This document shows, piece after piece, positions 1 through 10,536 of a stretch of 64,000 nucleotides of DNA (its first letter is position 1; every line of letters starts with the position of its first letter). The DNA lies in contig JAUPFV010000004.1 in NCBI GenBank assembly GCA_036936605.1, forward strand, positions 94,638,334 through 94,702,333, given 5' to 3'. The stretch is from Limnanthes douglasii subsp. nivea (taxonomy: Eukaryota; Streptophyta; Magnoliopsida; Brassicales; Limnanthaceae). Position numbers and translations under genes: made by a program. A model generated the notes under the pieces. It was not told the DNA's origin. It saw only the letters and a list, made by a program, of their open reading frames with translations, and did not search any database.

Positions 1-79
1 GGAGGACCAGCTTTGAGTTCTTCTTGAACGAAGAAGTCACCACTACCACTTTCCTTTCCAAGCACAACAACAACCATAC
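1..79 (-). CDS. POLD2: POLD2-like exon (partial, runs off left edge)
   Basis: On the minus strand this reads as a DNA polymerase delta small-subunit exon: a G-M-V-V-V-V-L-G-K-E-S start, then GDFFVQEELKAGPP. It matches the plant POLD2 stretch just before the 'VVLLSGLSVGS' exon found here at 51688-51804. A TAG acceptor abuts base 79 and the exon starts in phase 2 (GT completes a Gly codon). POLD2 is the non-catalytic B subunit of the replicative polymerase. The remaining exons of this copy would lie left of base 1. Because the window's other POLD2 exons are upstream of it on the same strand, this belongs to a second copy or a rearranged locus. Only about 26 residues are visible. Confidence 0.6.
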
Positions 80-614
80 CTACATCATGAAGTAAATATT
101 CACATCCAAACAAAAAATTGATTCAAACCTGCAATCTACAACAAGTTGAATACAAACATGTCCAAACCGTTACATATGCCGACACCGAGAACCCATAATT
201 CAAAAAAATTATTACTTTTGATTACACCCAAACTCCAAAAGCAAAAAAACTTAGATTAGAGATTCATAAGCAAGATAAATGAACTTGGTATATGGGGTTT
301 CCAATTAACAAGAGAATAAAGCAAAAGTAGAATTAAATATGATCTGACTATAATGTTGACCTATGTGCATCTCATTTTGGACCGGTTACTTTGCTCATCT
401 CTCCAAAAAGTATCTATTAAATATTTAATAGATAAACAATATGAAAGAAACAAATACAACAAAAAAATATCGAAAGAATAATTTTATATGAATTCATGAT
501 AGAACAAATCTATCTATAAATAAGTTGCTTGCTTTCTCTCGAACACCTTTGGGTGTCATCCATTTCCATAGATTATATGGCTGGATAACAAAACTAGCAC
601 AGTGTGAAATCTTT
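80..614. other. AT-rich stretch, no gene recognised
   Basis: Presumably intron or flank of the POLD2-like exon at 1-79. No coding motif, splice-bounded exon or repeat was recognised. A 67-codon minus-strand frame at 494-697 matches nothing known and overlaps the first TRIM LTR. Confidence 0.5.
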
Positions 615-792
615 TGTAGAAAATATGGATACCGCACATTCTGTCTATGTATATAAATAAGAATAATTGATCTATATATTAGTATGATATTATCCACATT
701 AGTGTGACTAGTATGATGCTTGTACTTATATATAATTGATCGTTCTCATGTTTAACCGATGTGGGATGTGAAACTTTAGTCGTCACCCTAAA
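615..792 (-). repeat. TRIM LTR copy 1 (degenerate)
   Basis: Begins TGTAGAAAATATGG and carries the ATACCGCACATTCTGTCTA segment and the ACCGATGTGGGATGTG block, aligning with the LTRs at 1127 and 1711. The TCCGCTTTGGGC part is shortened. The right end is approximate. Confidence 0.55.
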
Positions 793-1112
793 AAATCCTC
801 ATCTCGAACAAAATACCACTTTTAGCCTCCTCTCACTTGACTTTCATCCGCCCACTCTAATCAGGTTGCTGATCACCTGAATCATAGAGGCACTATAATT
901 CACTACGGATGGTGTTACTCAACTCCTATTAAACCACTTTGTCTTGTTCTTTAGCGTCACTCCCCACTCTAATCAAGTACCACCGTTTGATGAGCCACAA
1001 ACGCTCCGAACTATGATCTCTAGAGCAGACCATTCACATTGAGCACGACTGCTGGTTCAACATGTTCGACCTCCGAGAATTTTATCCACATGGTGTTTTG
1101 TCTGGGTTTGGA

Positions 1113-1124
1113 GCTCTAATACCA
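1113..1124 (-). other. TRIM primer-binding site, Met-tRNA type
   Basis: GCTCTAATACCA is the reverse complement of the Met-tRNA primer site with one mismatch. It sits 2 bases from the start of LTR copy 2. Confidence 0.6.
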
Positions 1125-1126
1125 TT

Positions 1127-1334
1127 TGTTGGGAATATGTATATAAGTATGAATAATCTAATCTTCATACTAGTGGGATATTGTTCGTTTTGTGCCCACT
1201 GGCCCATATGACTTTGCTTTTGGTCCACTTCCAAAAGTCTTCATACTAGTTGAGATATGTTCTTACTTATATACCGTTGATCATTCTCATGTTAAACCAA
1301 TGCGGGATGTGGGACTTTGGTTGACATCGTAACA
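1127..1334 (-). repeat. TRIM LTR copy 2 (shared by both units)
   Basis: Starts TGTTGGGAATATG and ends ACATCGTAACA, giving TG...CA termini and a TGTT/AACA inverted end. It is flanked on its left by a primer site and on its right by the second internal segment. Confidence 0.65.
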
Positions 1335-1696
1335 AATCCTTCTCTCGAATAAAGTACCACATTAATTCCTCTCAATGCACTTCCACATGCTAACTCTAAT
1401 CAGGTTGGGGCCACCTGACCTATCAAGCCTTTATAGAGGATTTATCTGCTTACTCGACCACCCTGCATCTTTTCTAGCTCCATTTCATAAGCATTCGGAA
1501 CTAGGTATTACCATTGATCACACCGCATGTTCCTTAGATCCACTCAATTAAATTATGCCTCGTCTTGATCCAAGGAATCACGGGCACTGTGAACTAGGTT
1601 GTATAGAGCAAATCATTCACCTTGAGTATGGTTGTTGGTTTTTTTATGTTCGGCCTCCGAGATTTTCACCACCATCGTTTTATGTCTGGGCCTGGA

Positions 1697-1708
1697 GCTC
1701 TGATACCA
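1697..1708 (-). other. TRIM primer-binding site, Met-tRNA type
   Basis: GCTCTGATACCA is a perfect reverse complement of the Met-tRNA primer site TGGTATCAGAGC. It lies 2 bases from LTR copy 3 and fixes the element's strand. Confidence 0.75.
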
Positions 1709-1710
1709 TT

Positions 1711-1883
1711 TGTTGGGAATATGGGTACCGCATATTCCGTCTACATATATAAGAAAGAACAATCTGATCTCCACACTAGTATGATATTATCCGCTTTGGG
1801 CCCGTAGGGTCGCACGGCTTTGCTTTTGGTCCACTTCCAAAAGCCCTCATACTAATGGAGATATATTCTTAACTTATATACTT
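1711..1883 (-). repeat. TRIM LTR copy 3 (truncated)
   Basis: Begins TGTTGGGAATATGGGTACC. It follows copy 2 to 'CTTATATAC', then breaks into unrelated sequence that is the 3' tail of the Copia relic. The GATGTGGGA block and the terminal AACA are missing. Confidence 0.6.
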
Positions 1884-2108
1884 ATCTTCTCTTTTAGGCG
1901 AATATTAATTTTTCACTATTAACAAAGAAACTTCTCCCATAAGCCATTCACTATATAATGCGAACACCAATCCAGTTTAGGCACCATCTAAACTTTTGAA
2001 CTGATACTAACTTGGTCATTATATTTGTTGGATTATCACATGTAGAAATTTTCTTCACATAAAAAAATTTCTTTGATATATATCACGAATAGAATGATAC
2101 CTGACATC
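1884..2108 (-). pseudogene. Copia relic, 3' end of pol (RNase H tail)
   Basis: On the minus strand, reading from 2108 downward, the sequence continues the Copia RNase H terminus: RYHSIRDI, then after a frameshift DNPTNM-MTK and VQKF..CLNWIGV, the standard end of this Copia subgroup. The part before it (YHERTKKIDV) lies at 13014-13050, across the Tat element. It contains stops and a frameshift. Its 3' LTR is absent because the relic abuts the broken TRIM LTR near 1883. Confidence 0.7.
2104..2108. repeat. Target-site duplication ACATC, left
   Basis: ACATC directly precedes the TG of the left Tat LTR and matches ACATC at 13014-13018 directly after the CA of the right LTR. Confidence 0.8.
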
Positions 2109-2936
2109 TGTTAAGGAACTAACAGGTTCTGCCAAAGTAAGTATACTATTTTTTAGTCAAGAAAAAGATCACTTTATTCATCAATAGGTTTTCCCTATTT
2201 ATAAACTAGTGGGTAGTTACATTAGGTTACGCTTTTAGCGCCACTAGCCCACTTAAACCATTATCCTTATAACTGTGGAACAAACAACCGTTACCACTGC
2301 TATCCCTATAATTGTGGAATAACTAACACGTCTTAAACTTGTGGGTTAATCGTGTGTTTGTATTACAAATAAAGGCTCTGAGTGCAATCTATACTTCAAT
2401 CCGAGCTGAACTCTTCTTTTTAAGAACACCAGAGCTGACCTAATCTGCTGAGCTCGAACTCGAGGTCGTTAATGAACGGAACCCAGTTTGATCTGTTTTG
2501 CTAAGCTTGAACTTACTGATGACGCGCTCAGGTCATTTCCTTTTACCATATTCCTCGTCTAGTCGATCAACTCTACCATGACGTCATCGAGCTCATCCTG
2601 ATCTTGAATTCAGTCGATCAACTCCAGTCTGTCATCATCGAGCTCATCTTAATCTTGAGTTCACTAACACCGTGCATGATCTTAAGTTTGCTCCATTATC
2701 ATGTTGTGTGCATCGTTGAGCTCAGTCTACTGACGAGCTCAGTATCCCTTTGGGATCATCCTCGTTATCTATCATTAACGTCAACCTGCTGTTGAGCTCA
2801 TCCGCGTTATCTATTATTGACGTCGACCTGCTGTCGAACTCGTCCACGCCATAAAGCTCGTTATCTTCTTTACTGCTCATCATAATCCAAACTCCCAATG
2901 CTCCTTGCTTGTGTTCTTAGGAATCCCCTCTTATCA
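2109..2936 (-). repeat. Tat element 3' LTR
   Basis: 828 bp, TG at 2109 and CA at 2936, aligned end to end with 12185-13013. It contains several GAGCTC/TCGAGCTC-rich stretches and a minus-strand TATAAATA. Confidence 0.9.
2196..2203 (-). promoter_or_regulatory. TATA box in 3' LTR
   Basis: TATTTATA on the plus strand reads TATAAATA on the element's strand, conserved in both LTRs (also 12272-12279). It is the likely core promoter position; inferred from sequence only. Confidence 0.5.
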
Positions 2937-2951
2937 GGGCTCCCCCTAGTT
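2937..2951 (-). other. Polypurine tract of Tat element
   Basis: Directly next to the inner end of the 3' LTR, the minus strand reads AACTAGGGGGAGCCC, a purine-rich tract at the position where plus-strand DNA synthesis is primed. Confidence 0.6.
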
Positions 2952-4086
2952 TAGAGGTTTATTAAAATATTAATAAACATGTAAATTATAATTTAATTAA
3001 ATACTCTACTTATAATAATAATTTGAATCGTATTGTGTATGTTTCTTTCTCACACGCGTCGTCAAGACATGTGGCGGTTTTTTGACAACGCCGTTTCCTG
3101 AAGTTACTTTTTGGCGATTTAGTTTTCTGGCACAATTTTCAAATAGACAATGACATAATAATCCACACACGCGAAAACGTTCCATTACTCAAATAACTTC
3201 TTCATTTACTTGTAAAAACCATATTTCTTCAAATCTTCTGCTTTACTCTTCCTGAAAAACTCTTTGCAACCTCATCAACAGTTCCTTTGCTTCTTTCTTC
3301 ATCAACAGTTATTCTAGTAACATTCTTCCTCTTAACTAATTTGCTCATGTCAAATGGTGGAGATAATCTGAAATTCAGGGTTTAAAAACTTTACCAGTAG
3401 ATGAGTCCCCAAAATCAAATCACTTGCCCCTACCATCACAATCATTCTGATTTATGTCCTTCCCTAATTGCAGTTTGTAGAAAAACCATGGCACCCAAAA
3501 AGGTAGTGAAGACTAAATCCGTCAAATTGTGGAAACTTTATACGAAGATGTGAATGACTTAGAAAAATACTTTTCTCAAATAGCTCATAGATACACTAAT
3601 TTAAATGATGACGGAATCGTCGTTCTAAAGGAAAGATGCAATATTCCTAAGAACATAACCATTAGGGATCCTAGTCTAGGCGAGCATCCCTATCACACAC
3701 AGGAGACAGAAACTTGCCACTTCACCACTTTTTTGACTGGGGACTTAGATTACCCCACCCTGAACTAATTTGCGATTATTTCAGTGTCCTGGGTATTTGC
3801 CCCACCCAGATATCAGCAAACGGTTGGAGGCTGTTGCTCAACATAGTTCTTAGCTCACGCGTGTTAAACACCGAGGTGTGTTTATCAGACCTCCTTTCAG
3901 GTACCACTGTAACCAAATTAGCCAAAACTCCTTTCTTCAATACCCATTTTAAAAGGATTAAGAAGATTGTCGAACTACCCAACTCTGATAGGAATTGGAA
4001 AAATTCCTTTGTCTTTGTTTCGGGTAATTGGGAACACAATACCCTTACCCTAAATCTTCAACTAGAATGCAAATATAAGAAAACTT

Positions 4087-4159
4087 GTAAGCCTTGTTTT
4101 TATTTTGTAATGAAATATCAATTTGTTCGAACTCTTTGATCATATCATTATGCCTTTAG
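4087..4159 (+). other. Predicted intron 1 of the antisense Tat gene
   Basis: Donor GTAAGC, acceptor TGCCTTTAG, 73 bp, T-rich and containing in-frame stops. Splicing restores a Cys codon (T + GT) and joins ..KKT-C-ELSNHTLWKEG.. in frame. Confidence 0.6.
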
Positions 4160-5177
4160 GTGAACTCTCGAACCATACTTTGTGGAAAGAAGGAAGGCCA
4201 GACAATTACATAAATCCTCTGATCAGAGCTAGCAGCTTAGCCTTTGAAGCCTGGCAACAAGACCCCAAAAAACTGTTCACTCAATACAACTATCTGCAAT
4301 TAGGACTGTGGCGAATACCTGAGCTCAGCATAACAAAAAAAGAAGGAGTCAGGATGGCAAACGGCTCTAAAGCTACCATGGACCGCCTCAAAATGATTTT
4401 GGAAAAGAAGCTTCGTGAGAAAAACATTCCTGGCATTTGGCTAGAAGTACCTCAGGTAACACACAAAACTGGAAAACCTGGGGATTCTGCCTCTCCTGCA
4501 GCTCTCTCAATTGATCAAGGAAATGATGGTGGCAAGGAGAAAGAGAAATTTGTCGAGAAAAATGTAAAAGAAGCACCCCTTGTGCCTACAATTGCTCAGC
4601 CAAATAACCCTTGAGCAGAAAGAGAAAACAAAGACGAAGAGATTAACTCTGGTCCTCTCGACACAAGGAGGAAAGAAAAATAAAAGGTGATTAACGTTGT
4701 TCCTCTAACCACCAGAAGATTTCAACTACGAGATGAGGAGGGTGATGGCACCGAAGCCACTTCAAATAAAGGAGCAGATCCTCTTAACCCATCAACAACA
4801 GAAGTTGGTGAAAGACAACATTCTTCTGGGCTAAAGAGATAGTCGATCTAGCAGACTCTGAGGAGAATGACCATGGAGCTGAGAAAGATATGGTGTTGCA
4901 ACCCCCAACTCATGCAACATCAGCTCAACAACTGGCGTTGAACTCATCCTTGGGAACTCAAGCTCCCTCTATGGAGAATTCTGAAAGGAATAACCCTAAT
5001 GATAAAGCTGCGGAGACCAGCCAACAAAGGGTACCTATAGTGGAGCACCCAAAAGTGCAAGTTCCACGTCCTTCCTCTTATATGTTCGAGCAACTACGCA
5101 GGACACCTGATATTTCCTATTATGATAAGGTGTCCAACGCAGAGCTCTTGCAGAGGCAAACAGAGCTAGCGATCGAG

Positions 5178-5259
5178 GTAAAACTTGTTAACCTATACAT
5201 TCCAAATTGTAGACTTGATATATATATATATATATTTACCCCCATTGCTGGTTGTTTAG
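5178..5259 (+). other. Predicted intron 2 of the antisense Tat gene
   Basis: Donor GAG|GTAAAA, acceptor GGTTGTTTAG|ATG, 82 bp, containing a (TA)n run and a pyrimidine-rich 3' end. Both sides are in phase 0, joining ..LAIE to MHHNSF... Removing it makes the coiled-coil part continuous. Confidence 0.6.
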
Positions 5260-5992
5260 ATGCACCATAACTCATTCATTTTGGGTTATCGGAATATGTC
5301 TCCTGCTGACGTAACTTCCATGGAGAGATGGAAGCCGGAAGCCATGTTCTTTGGTTCTTCCAAGTTCTGCAATGTTGAAGTCATCCGCTTGAGGCATGCT
5401 TATACCTCAGCCAAAGTTGTTAAACATGAAGCCTTGCATGCTAAAGCCCGGTTAGAGAAAGCGGTTGCATCTCTGCAAAAATCTGTGTTATGCAATGATC
5501 AGCGGATCACAGCTCTGTCTGAAAGACATAAGATGGTGCTAAACCAAAATGAGAACTTGCTGAAGAGGAACTGCGATTCAACAAGCACAGAATACTAAAC
5601 TGCTGGACAGGGCCAACAACCAGGCGAACAGGGTGGAGGAACAAGCAGATCGGATTGCTGCTCTAACTTATGAGGTGAGCAAATTAACCAGGGAAGTCAA
5701 AGAGGGGCATGCGCAGCTCGAACGCGAACAACAATAATAACAAGAAAAGATAGACACAGCTATTTAGGAGAGGGAAACACAACTGTTCACAGCTGCAACT
5801 AACATGATTTCCACGGAGAACCAAAAAGCTGTTACAGAATTGATGGCCTTAAATCCTGGTCTGAATCTAGGCTCCCTTGCTCACCTTTCCCATCCTGCTG
5901 CCCCAACCCCGATCGTGGCCCACCAGAAGAACACAGAAACTAACATTGTCGTGGATCCTTCCAAACAATTACCCCCTAGTGGCTCTAAGTAA

Positions 5993-6601
5993 TTTATATG
6001 CTTGTCTCATTGAACTTAATTGTTGTGTTCTCTTTTTATTTTGCCAAACTTATGGTACTGCTTTCAGTATCTGGATTACATTATTTTGAATCGATACATG
6101 TTTTTCTGTAATTATTGGTGCAAATGTATGTTGGTAAATGTAGACTCTATGTGTGCTGAGTTATCCGGAGACCTTTTATAACCCCAAGCTCAGTATGGAT
6201 TATTGCGTAGCTTAGACAACATGTGCCATGATAGAATTTTTGCGGAGAGGTCCCGTGGACCCTATTGTGTAGTCTTTTCAGACTTGGTCTTTGACCAGTT
6301 CGCTAATATACACAGTACAAAGTATAGACATAGTAAGGTCATTGCGTATCTTATAGGTGTGGCAAATTAGCTCGTTTGTGTTTATAAACACTTAGTCTGG
6401 ACTCAGTATGGTCCGTTGCGTAGCCAAGAATGACGTGGTCATTGACCCATTTGCTGGTTATAAAGATACAACTCACACACATTTGGCGAAAATAATAATC
6501 TATATTGAAAATATACAAAAGCTTATTCGTAGATGCCTCAGTAAAAAACCTCTTCGCGCCATCGGAGAGGAAAAAGAGCACATCTTTACATCTTATATAT
6601 T
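5993..6601. other. Spacer between antisense gene and integrase end
   Basis: Non-coding. It holds two copies of a short motif, 'CAGTATGG..C.TTGCGTAGC', near 6191 and 6402. It probably serves as 3' flank for both converging genes. Confidence 0.45.
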
Positions 6602-6838
6602 TTAGCAATACAATTTTAGGTGATTAACATTCCAAGGATGCTTGAGTGCTTGACCTTCTTGATCTGCTAATTTGTACGCGCCATGGTGTCTTGCTGAAAT
6701 GGCTGAGTACGGGCCTTCCCAATTTGGCCCTAACTTACCACTTGCTCCGCTACCAAAACCCTGAAACACCTTCTTCAAGACCAAGTCACCTTCCTTTAAT
6801 GATCTTGGCTTCAACCGAGCATTGAAACGTCCTCTCAT
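6602..6838 (-). pseudogene. Tat integrase C-terminal part
   Basis: 78 residues: 'LKEGDLVLKKVF' then 'KLGPNWEGPY', the GPY/F-like module that ends gypsy integrases, closing with HPWNVNHLKLYC. It is out of frame with the integrase core upstream (6964-7260). Confidence 0.75.
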
Positions 6839-6963
6839 GAGACTTCGATAGTGCTCTGCTCGGACCCTGGCCTGGTATTGTCTTTTGTCAATTAGATCCA
6901 GAGACGTTCATCTGGCCATAAGATTTGCTTATTCCTCATAATGCTGAATCCTATGGCTTGGTA

Positions 6964-7260
6964 CTATGACCTCCGCTGGGAGAACTGCTTCAGTCTGTAC
7001 ACCAAAGCAAAAGGTGTATCACCTGTTGTAGAACGCAGGGTAGTCCTATAAGCCCATGGAACCTCTGCTAACTTGTCTGGCCATTTGCCCTTAGCTCCCT
7101 CCAACTTTTTCTTTAGCCCCTCTAACAACATTCTGTTAGTCACTTCGACCTGCCCGTTTGCCTGAGGGTAATAAGGGGTGGAAAAATGCTGGAGAATCCC
7201 ATACCGTTTACAGAAGTTTGTAAGGACCAAATTTTGAAATTGAGGCCCGTTGTTTGTCAT
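6964..7260 (-). pseudogene. Tat integrase catalytic core, second half
   Basis: Contains MTNNGPQF where the family has (T/S)DNGPQF, so the second catalytic Asp is Asn, and GQVEVTNR with the catalytic Glu kept. Then 'VPWAYRTTLRSTTGDTPF', typical of the lineage. A frameshift near 7260-7310 separates it from the N-terminal half. Confidence 0.8.
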
Positions 7261-7309
7261 TAAAATTCATGGAATCCCATACAAAGTTAGAATTTGATTA
7301 TGTATGAAA

Positions 7310-8293
7310 TCACATACCTCTTGAGCGCAGGTTTTTAAACAGAGCTTTAGTATCCATCCATTTCGAAAAATAATCGACTGCCACGATGAGAAACTGTCGC
7401 TTGCCTGTGGCCATTGGCAGAAGTCCTACCAAATATATTCCCCACTTATCAAACGGACATGGGACATGAATATTCTGCACAGGCTCGCTTGGTCTATACA
7501 TCGTGTTCAAATACTTTTGACACTTGTGACAATGCAATACGAGATTCTCAACATCATTCGTTAGCTCAGGCCAGTAATATCCAGCGAGAAGGAAACGTCG
7601 AATCAACGTTTGGTGTCCATAATGAGCTCCTGCTTCTCCCGGATGTAGATCTTCCAACACATAATTAGCTTCACTTCGATCAAGAAAACGGAGCAGAGGT
7701 CTGGTTGAGGTTTTCGTGTATAAAATATCATCGAGAACACAATACTTAGCTGCTCTGATTTGCAATGCATGAGCCTCACTTTTACTCACAGGAAACACTC
7801 CTTGATTAAAGTAGTGGAGGTATCGAGTCCGCCAATCATCATCGTTAATAAATGAATTAACCGTAGCAACCGTTGAAATTATCTCTGTCGCAAGGAGTTG
7901 CTGAATCAAAATTATTAGATGCTCTTCTGCAGCTGTTGTCTTTGCCAAAATATCGACTGCCGAATAATCTCTTCGAGGGATCTGTTCATAAGAAACATTA
8001 ATAAATTTGGACTCATATTCCTTGAGAATTACGACATATTCCTTGATGCCATCTTGCTTGACATCATAAAGACCCCGTGCCTGATTCACCTCCAACTGAG
8101 AATCAGATCTTATTTTGATAGCTCGAGCTCCACATACTAAAGCAAACTTCATGCCACAAAGGGCAGCTTCATATTCCGCAACATTATATGTAACTGGAAA
8201 ATTAAAGTGCATTGCATGCTTGATATTCTCTCCTGTTGGAGTTCTGATTACAATATCTGCACCTCCTCCGGTTGTCGAAGATGCACCATCCAC
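7310..8293 (-). pseudogene. Tat second RNase H (archaeal type) and integrase N-terminus
   Basis: About 327 residues. The first ~125 form an RNase H with VDGASSTTGGG just upstream, then NVAEYEAALCGM and RSDSQL, the archaeal-type fold acquired by the Tat lineage beside the ordinary gypsy RNase H. From about residue 230 the HHCC zinc finger of integrase is visible (HYGHQT...CHKCQ). 'KWGIYLVGLLP' follows; the family has W-G-(I/M)-D-I-V-G-P-L-P, so the first catalytic Asp is Tyr here. The frame breaks after VDYFSKW. Confidence 0.85.
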
Positions 8294-8392
8294 TATAATA
8301 ATCCACTGATCGAGCTCGACCGTTTGTTCATCGTCTATCTCATCATGCTCTTCTCTTGACGAGCTGAACTCAACTAAAAAGTCCTCAATTAC

Positions 8393-9620
8393 TTATCCTT
8401 TTATAGCTACACGTGGCTCAAAATAAATTTCATATTCCCCAAACTCGATGCTCCATTTAGTTAACCTGCCAGAAATATCGGGTTTTTGCAACACTATTCG
8501 CAAAGGATATGTTGTCCGCACCGTGATAACATGCCCTTGAAAATATGGTATCATTCTCGTAGCTGCAACAACCAAGCTTAAGGCTAATTTTTCAAGTTTT
8601 AAATACCTTGTCTCTGCATCTGTCAACGTTTTACTTGTGTAATACATTGGCCACTGTTTCCCCTTTTGATCACGCACAAGAACCGAACTTACAGAAAAAT
8701 GTGATACTACTAAGTACATAAATGACTGTTCTTCTGGTGTAGGAGCAGACAAAATCTCAGGAGATGTAAGATATTTTTTCAGGTCATCAAAAGCCTTGTC
8801 GCACTCTTCTGTCCATGTGAATTTCTTAGCACCCCGCAACACTTCAAAAAATGGATGACTTTTATCTGAAGCTCGTGAGATGAACCTTGAAAGAGTTGTT
8901 AACCGCCCTGTAAGACATTGGATTTCCTTGACATTCTTTGATGGTTCCATCTGCAAAATTGCACTTAATTGAACTGGATCTTCCTCAATACCATGTTGAC
9001 TTACCACGTAGCCTAGGAATTTTCCCTTGGCCACACCAAAATAACATTTTTCCGGGTTAAGCTTAAGATTATACTTACATAATAAATAAAAAACAATCGA
9101 TAAAGTACTAAGGTGTTGCTCATCTTCATGTGTTTTAATAATCATGTCATCAATGTACGCTTCCAAATGTTGCCCCAAATAATCTTGAAAAATATGATTA
9201 ACTAGCCTTTGGTAAGTTGACCTCGCATTCTTCAGTCCAAAGGGCATGACCGTATAAAAATAGAGGCCCCACTCGGTTTGAAAAGTTGTGTGCTCCTGAT
9301 CAGACGGGTGCATGTGAATCTGATTATATCCTGAATATGCATCCATAAAATAAAAAAAATTGCAACCTGAAGCTGAATCAACAAGATGATCTATCCTTGG
9401 AAATGGGAAAACATCTTTAAGACATGCTTGGTTCAAATCAGTAAAATCTACACACATTCTCCATTGCCTGATCTTCTTTTTAACTAAAACCGAATTAGCT
9501 ATCCAAACCGGATACCTTACTTTTCGAATGTGCCCCAACCGAGTGAGCTTGGTGACCTCGGCTAATATAGCGGCCTGCTTCTCAGCCAAAAATGATCTAC
9601 GTTTCTGCCGTACTATTTAG
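8393..9620 (-). pseudogene. Tat reverse transcriptase and RNase H
   Basis: A 398-codon open stretch plus a short upstream part. Motifs in order: WRMCVDFTDLNQAC, FPFPRIDHLVDS, FMDAYSGYNQI, MPFGLKNA, YIDDMIIKT (the YxDD active site), KCYFGVAKGKFLGYVV, then the connection and RNase H (ILSAPTPEEQSF..YYTSKTLTDAETRY). It ends with YEIYFEPRVAIKG just before the second RNase H. The segment above about 9590 (ISHELPINP) is cut by a stop at the 'RPVRQKRR' position. RT itself looks intact. Confidence 0.9.
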
Positions 9621-9933
9621 TACAAGGATTGATAGGCAATTCATGGCTTATAATTGTAGGACTTACTCCTGAAACAGCAGTTGACTCCTAAGCAAATACA
9701 TCTAAATTCTTTGCTAATAAATCCATAAATCGTACCTTTAAATTTGAAGTCGGTTCATTCTCAGTCGAAGCACTCTATTTGCAGCTATGACCGTGTTCAC
9801 TGTCGTAACATCTGTTGTGGGTGAATCCTCATTTTCTCGTGGATCATCCACTGGTTCTGGCGAGGTAAGACCTATCGTTGCTGGAACAATGTCCTCTCGT
9901 CATTTAATTCTATTGGATAGGTTTTGAGGCATC

Positions 9934-10439
9934 CTACGCGACTGCATAACAAGTTTGCGCGGTCCTCTGGTTGCCTCGAATTATACATGCCGAACTACCC
10001 ACTGGATACGTCATGCATTGTCGATACGTGCATGGTGTTGCTTCCATCCTATGCACCCATGATCGACCAATGATCGCATGATAAGGACTCGACGCATCAG
10101 AGATAAAAAATAAAGTCTTCAATTTCTTCTTTGTAGCTCCATGACCGACTTTAACCACCAGTTCTACCTCCCTAACACACTATGAAGATTTTCCTTCGTA
10201 TCCTACCAATGTTCGCTGAGTAGGTCGATATGGTGGGACATTCTGATGCGATCAAAACTTTCTTTGAAGATGATATTCGACGAGCTTCCTCCATCGACCA
10301 ATACTCTTGTTACCATTACTCCTCCAATGTCCAAATGAACAGTTAACGCATCTTCATGGGGAAAACTTACACCTCTGAGATCATCATCATTGAAAGTGAC
10401 TGGCGAGCGGGTCTCTGTAGTTTCGATAGGAATTTTCAT
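9934..10439 (-). pseudogene. Tat aspartic protease region
   Basis: Two fragments in different frames. 10203-10439 has FPHEDALTVHLDIGG then RVLVDGGSSSNIIF, the retropepsin-like active site with the D-G-G-S form common in the Tat lineage. 9934-10158 has 'YHAIIGRSWVHRMEATPCTY', the C-terminal protease/linker signature. A break separates them near 10160-10200. Confidence 0.75.
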
Positions 10440-10536
10440 CTATCTCGTAAACATCGAACTCATTTTTAGCTCGTTTATTCTGGGTAGACCCTTGTCCCAT
10501 AGCCAGACTTCCCCATGATATGGTCAGTAACCACTG

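Larger units (their letters stand above)
615..1883 (-). mobile_element. TRIM retrotransposon array: LTR-internal-LTR-internal-LTR
   Basis: Three related ~170-210-bp LTRs (615-792, 1127-1334, 1711-1883) alternate with two ~335-375-bp internal segments. In plus orientation each LTR begins TGTTGGGAATATG or a variant. Next to the LTR starts at 1127 and 1711 lies the reverse complement of a Met-tRNA primer site (GCTCTGATACCA; GCTCTAATACCA in the older copy), so the element is on the minus strand. There is no coding capacity, as expected of TRIMs. LTRs share a 'GATGTGGGA'-type segment, and the third has a TCCGCTTTGGGCC block seen in Cassandra-like TRIMs. Family assignment is tentative. Sharing of the middle LTR suggests unequal recombination between copies. 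Confidence 0.65.
3488..5992 (+). pseudogene. Antisense extra gene of the Tat element (PF04195-like, coiled coil)
   Basis: This gene runs opposite to gag-pol. The first ATG (3488) gives MAPKKVVKTK; one-base frameshifts near 3525 and 3700 lead into LPLHHFFDWGLRLPHPELI, then CPTQISANGWRLL. That segment resembles the 'putative gypsy type transposon' domain (PF04195) known from antisense ORFs of Tat elements. A middle part (QYNYLQLGLWRIPELSI) and a long heptad-like coiled coil (about 5390-5740) follow. Two in-frame GT-AG introns (4087-4159, 5178-5259) join the blocks. Further stops (about 4612, 4681, 4840) and a frameshift near 5575 break it. The last block ends at a TAA after PPSGSK. The function of this protein class is unknown. 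Confidence 0.7.

Noticed and set aside
615..1883. 5S rRNA gene inside the TRIM LTRs (Cassandra hallmark)
   Set aside because: I could not align a convincing 5S segment with A box, IE and C box; only the general LTR design and GATGTGGGA-like block fit.
2604..2795. 63-codon frame in the left Tat LTR
   Set aside because: Falls inside the LTR, lacks any motif, and is not kept open in the other LTR.
7414..8309. Plus-strand frames across the Tat integrase/RNase H
   Set aside because: Shadows of the minus-strand pol codons.
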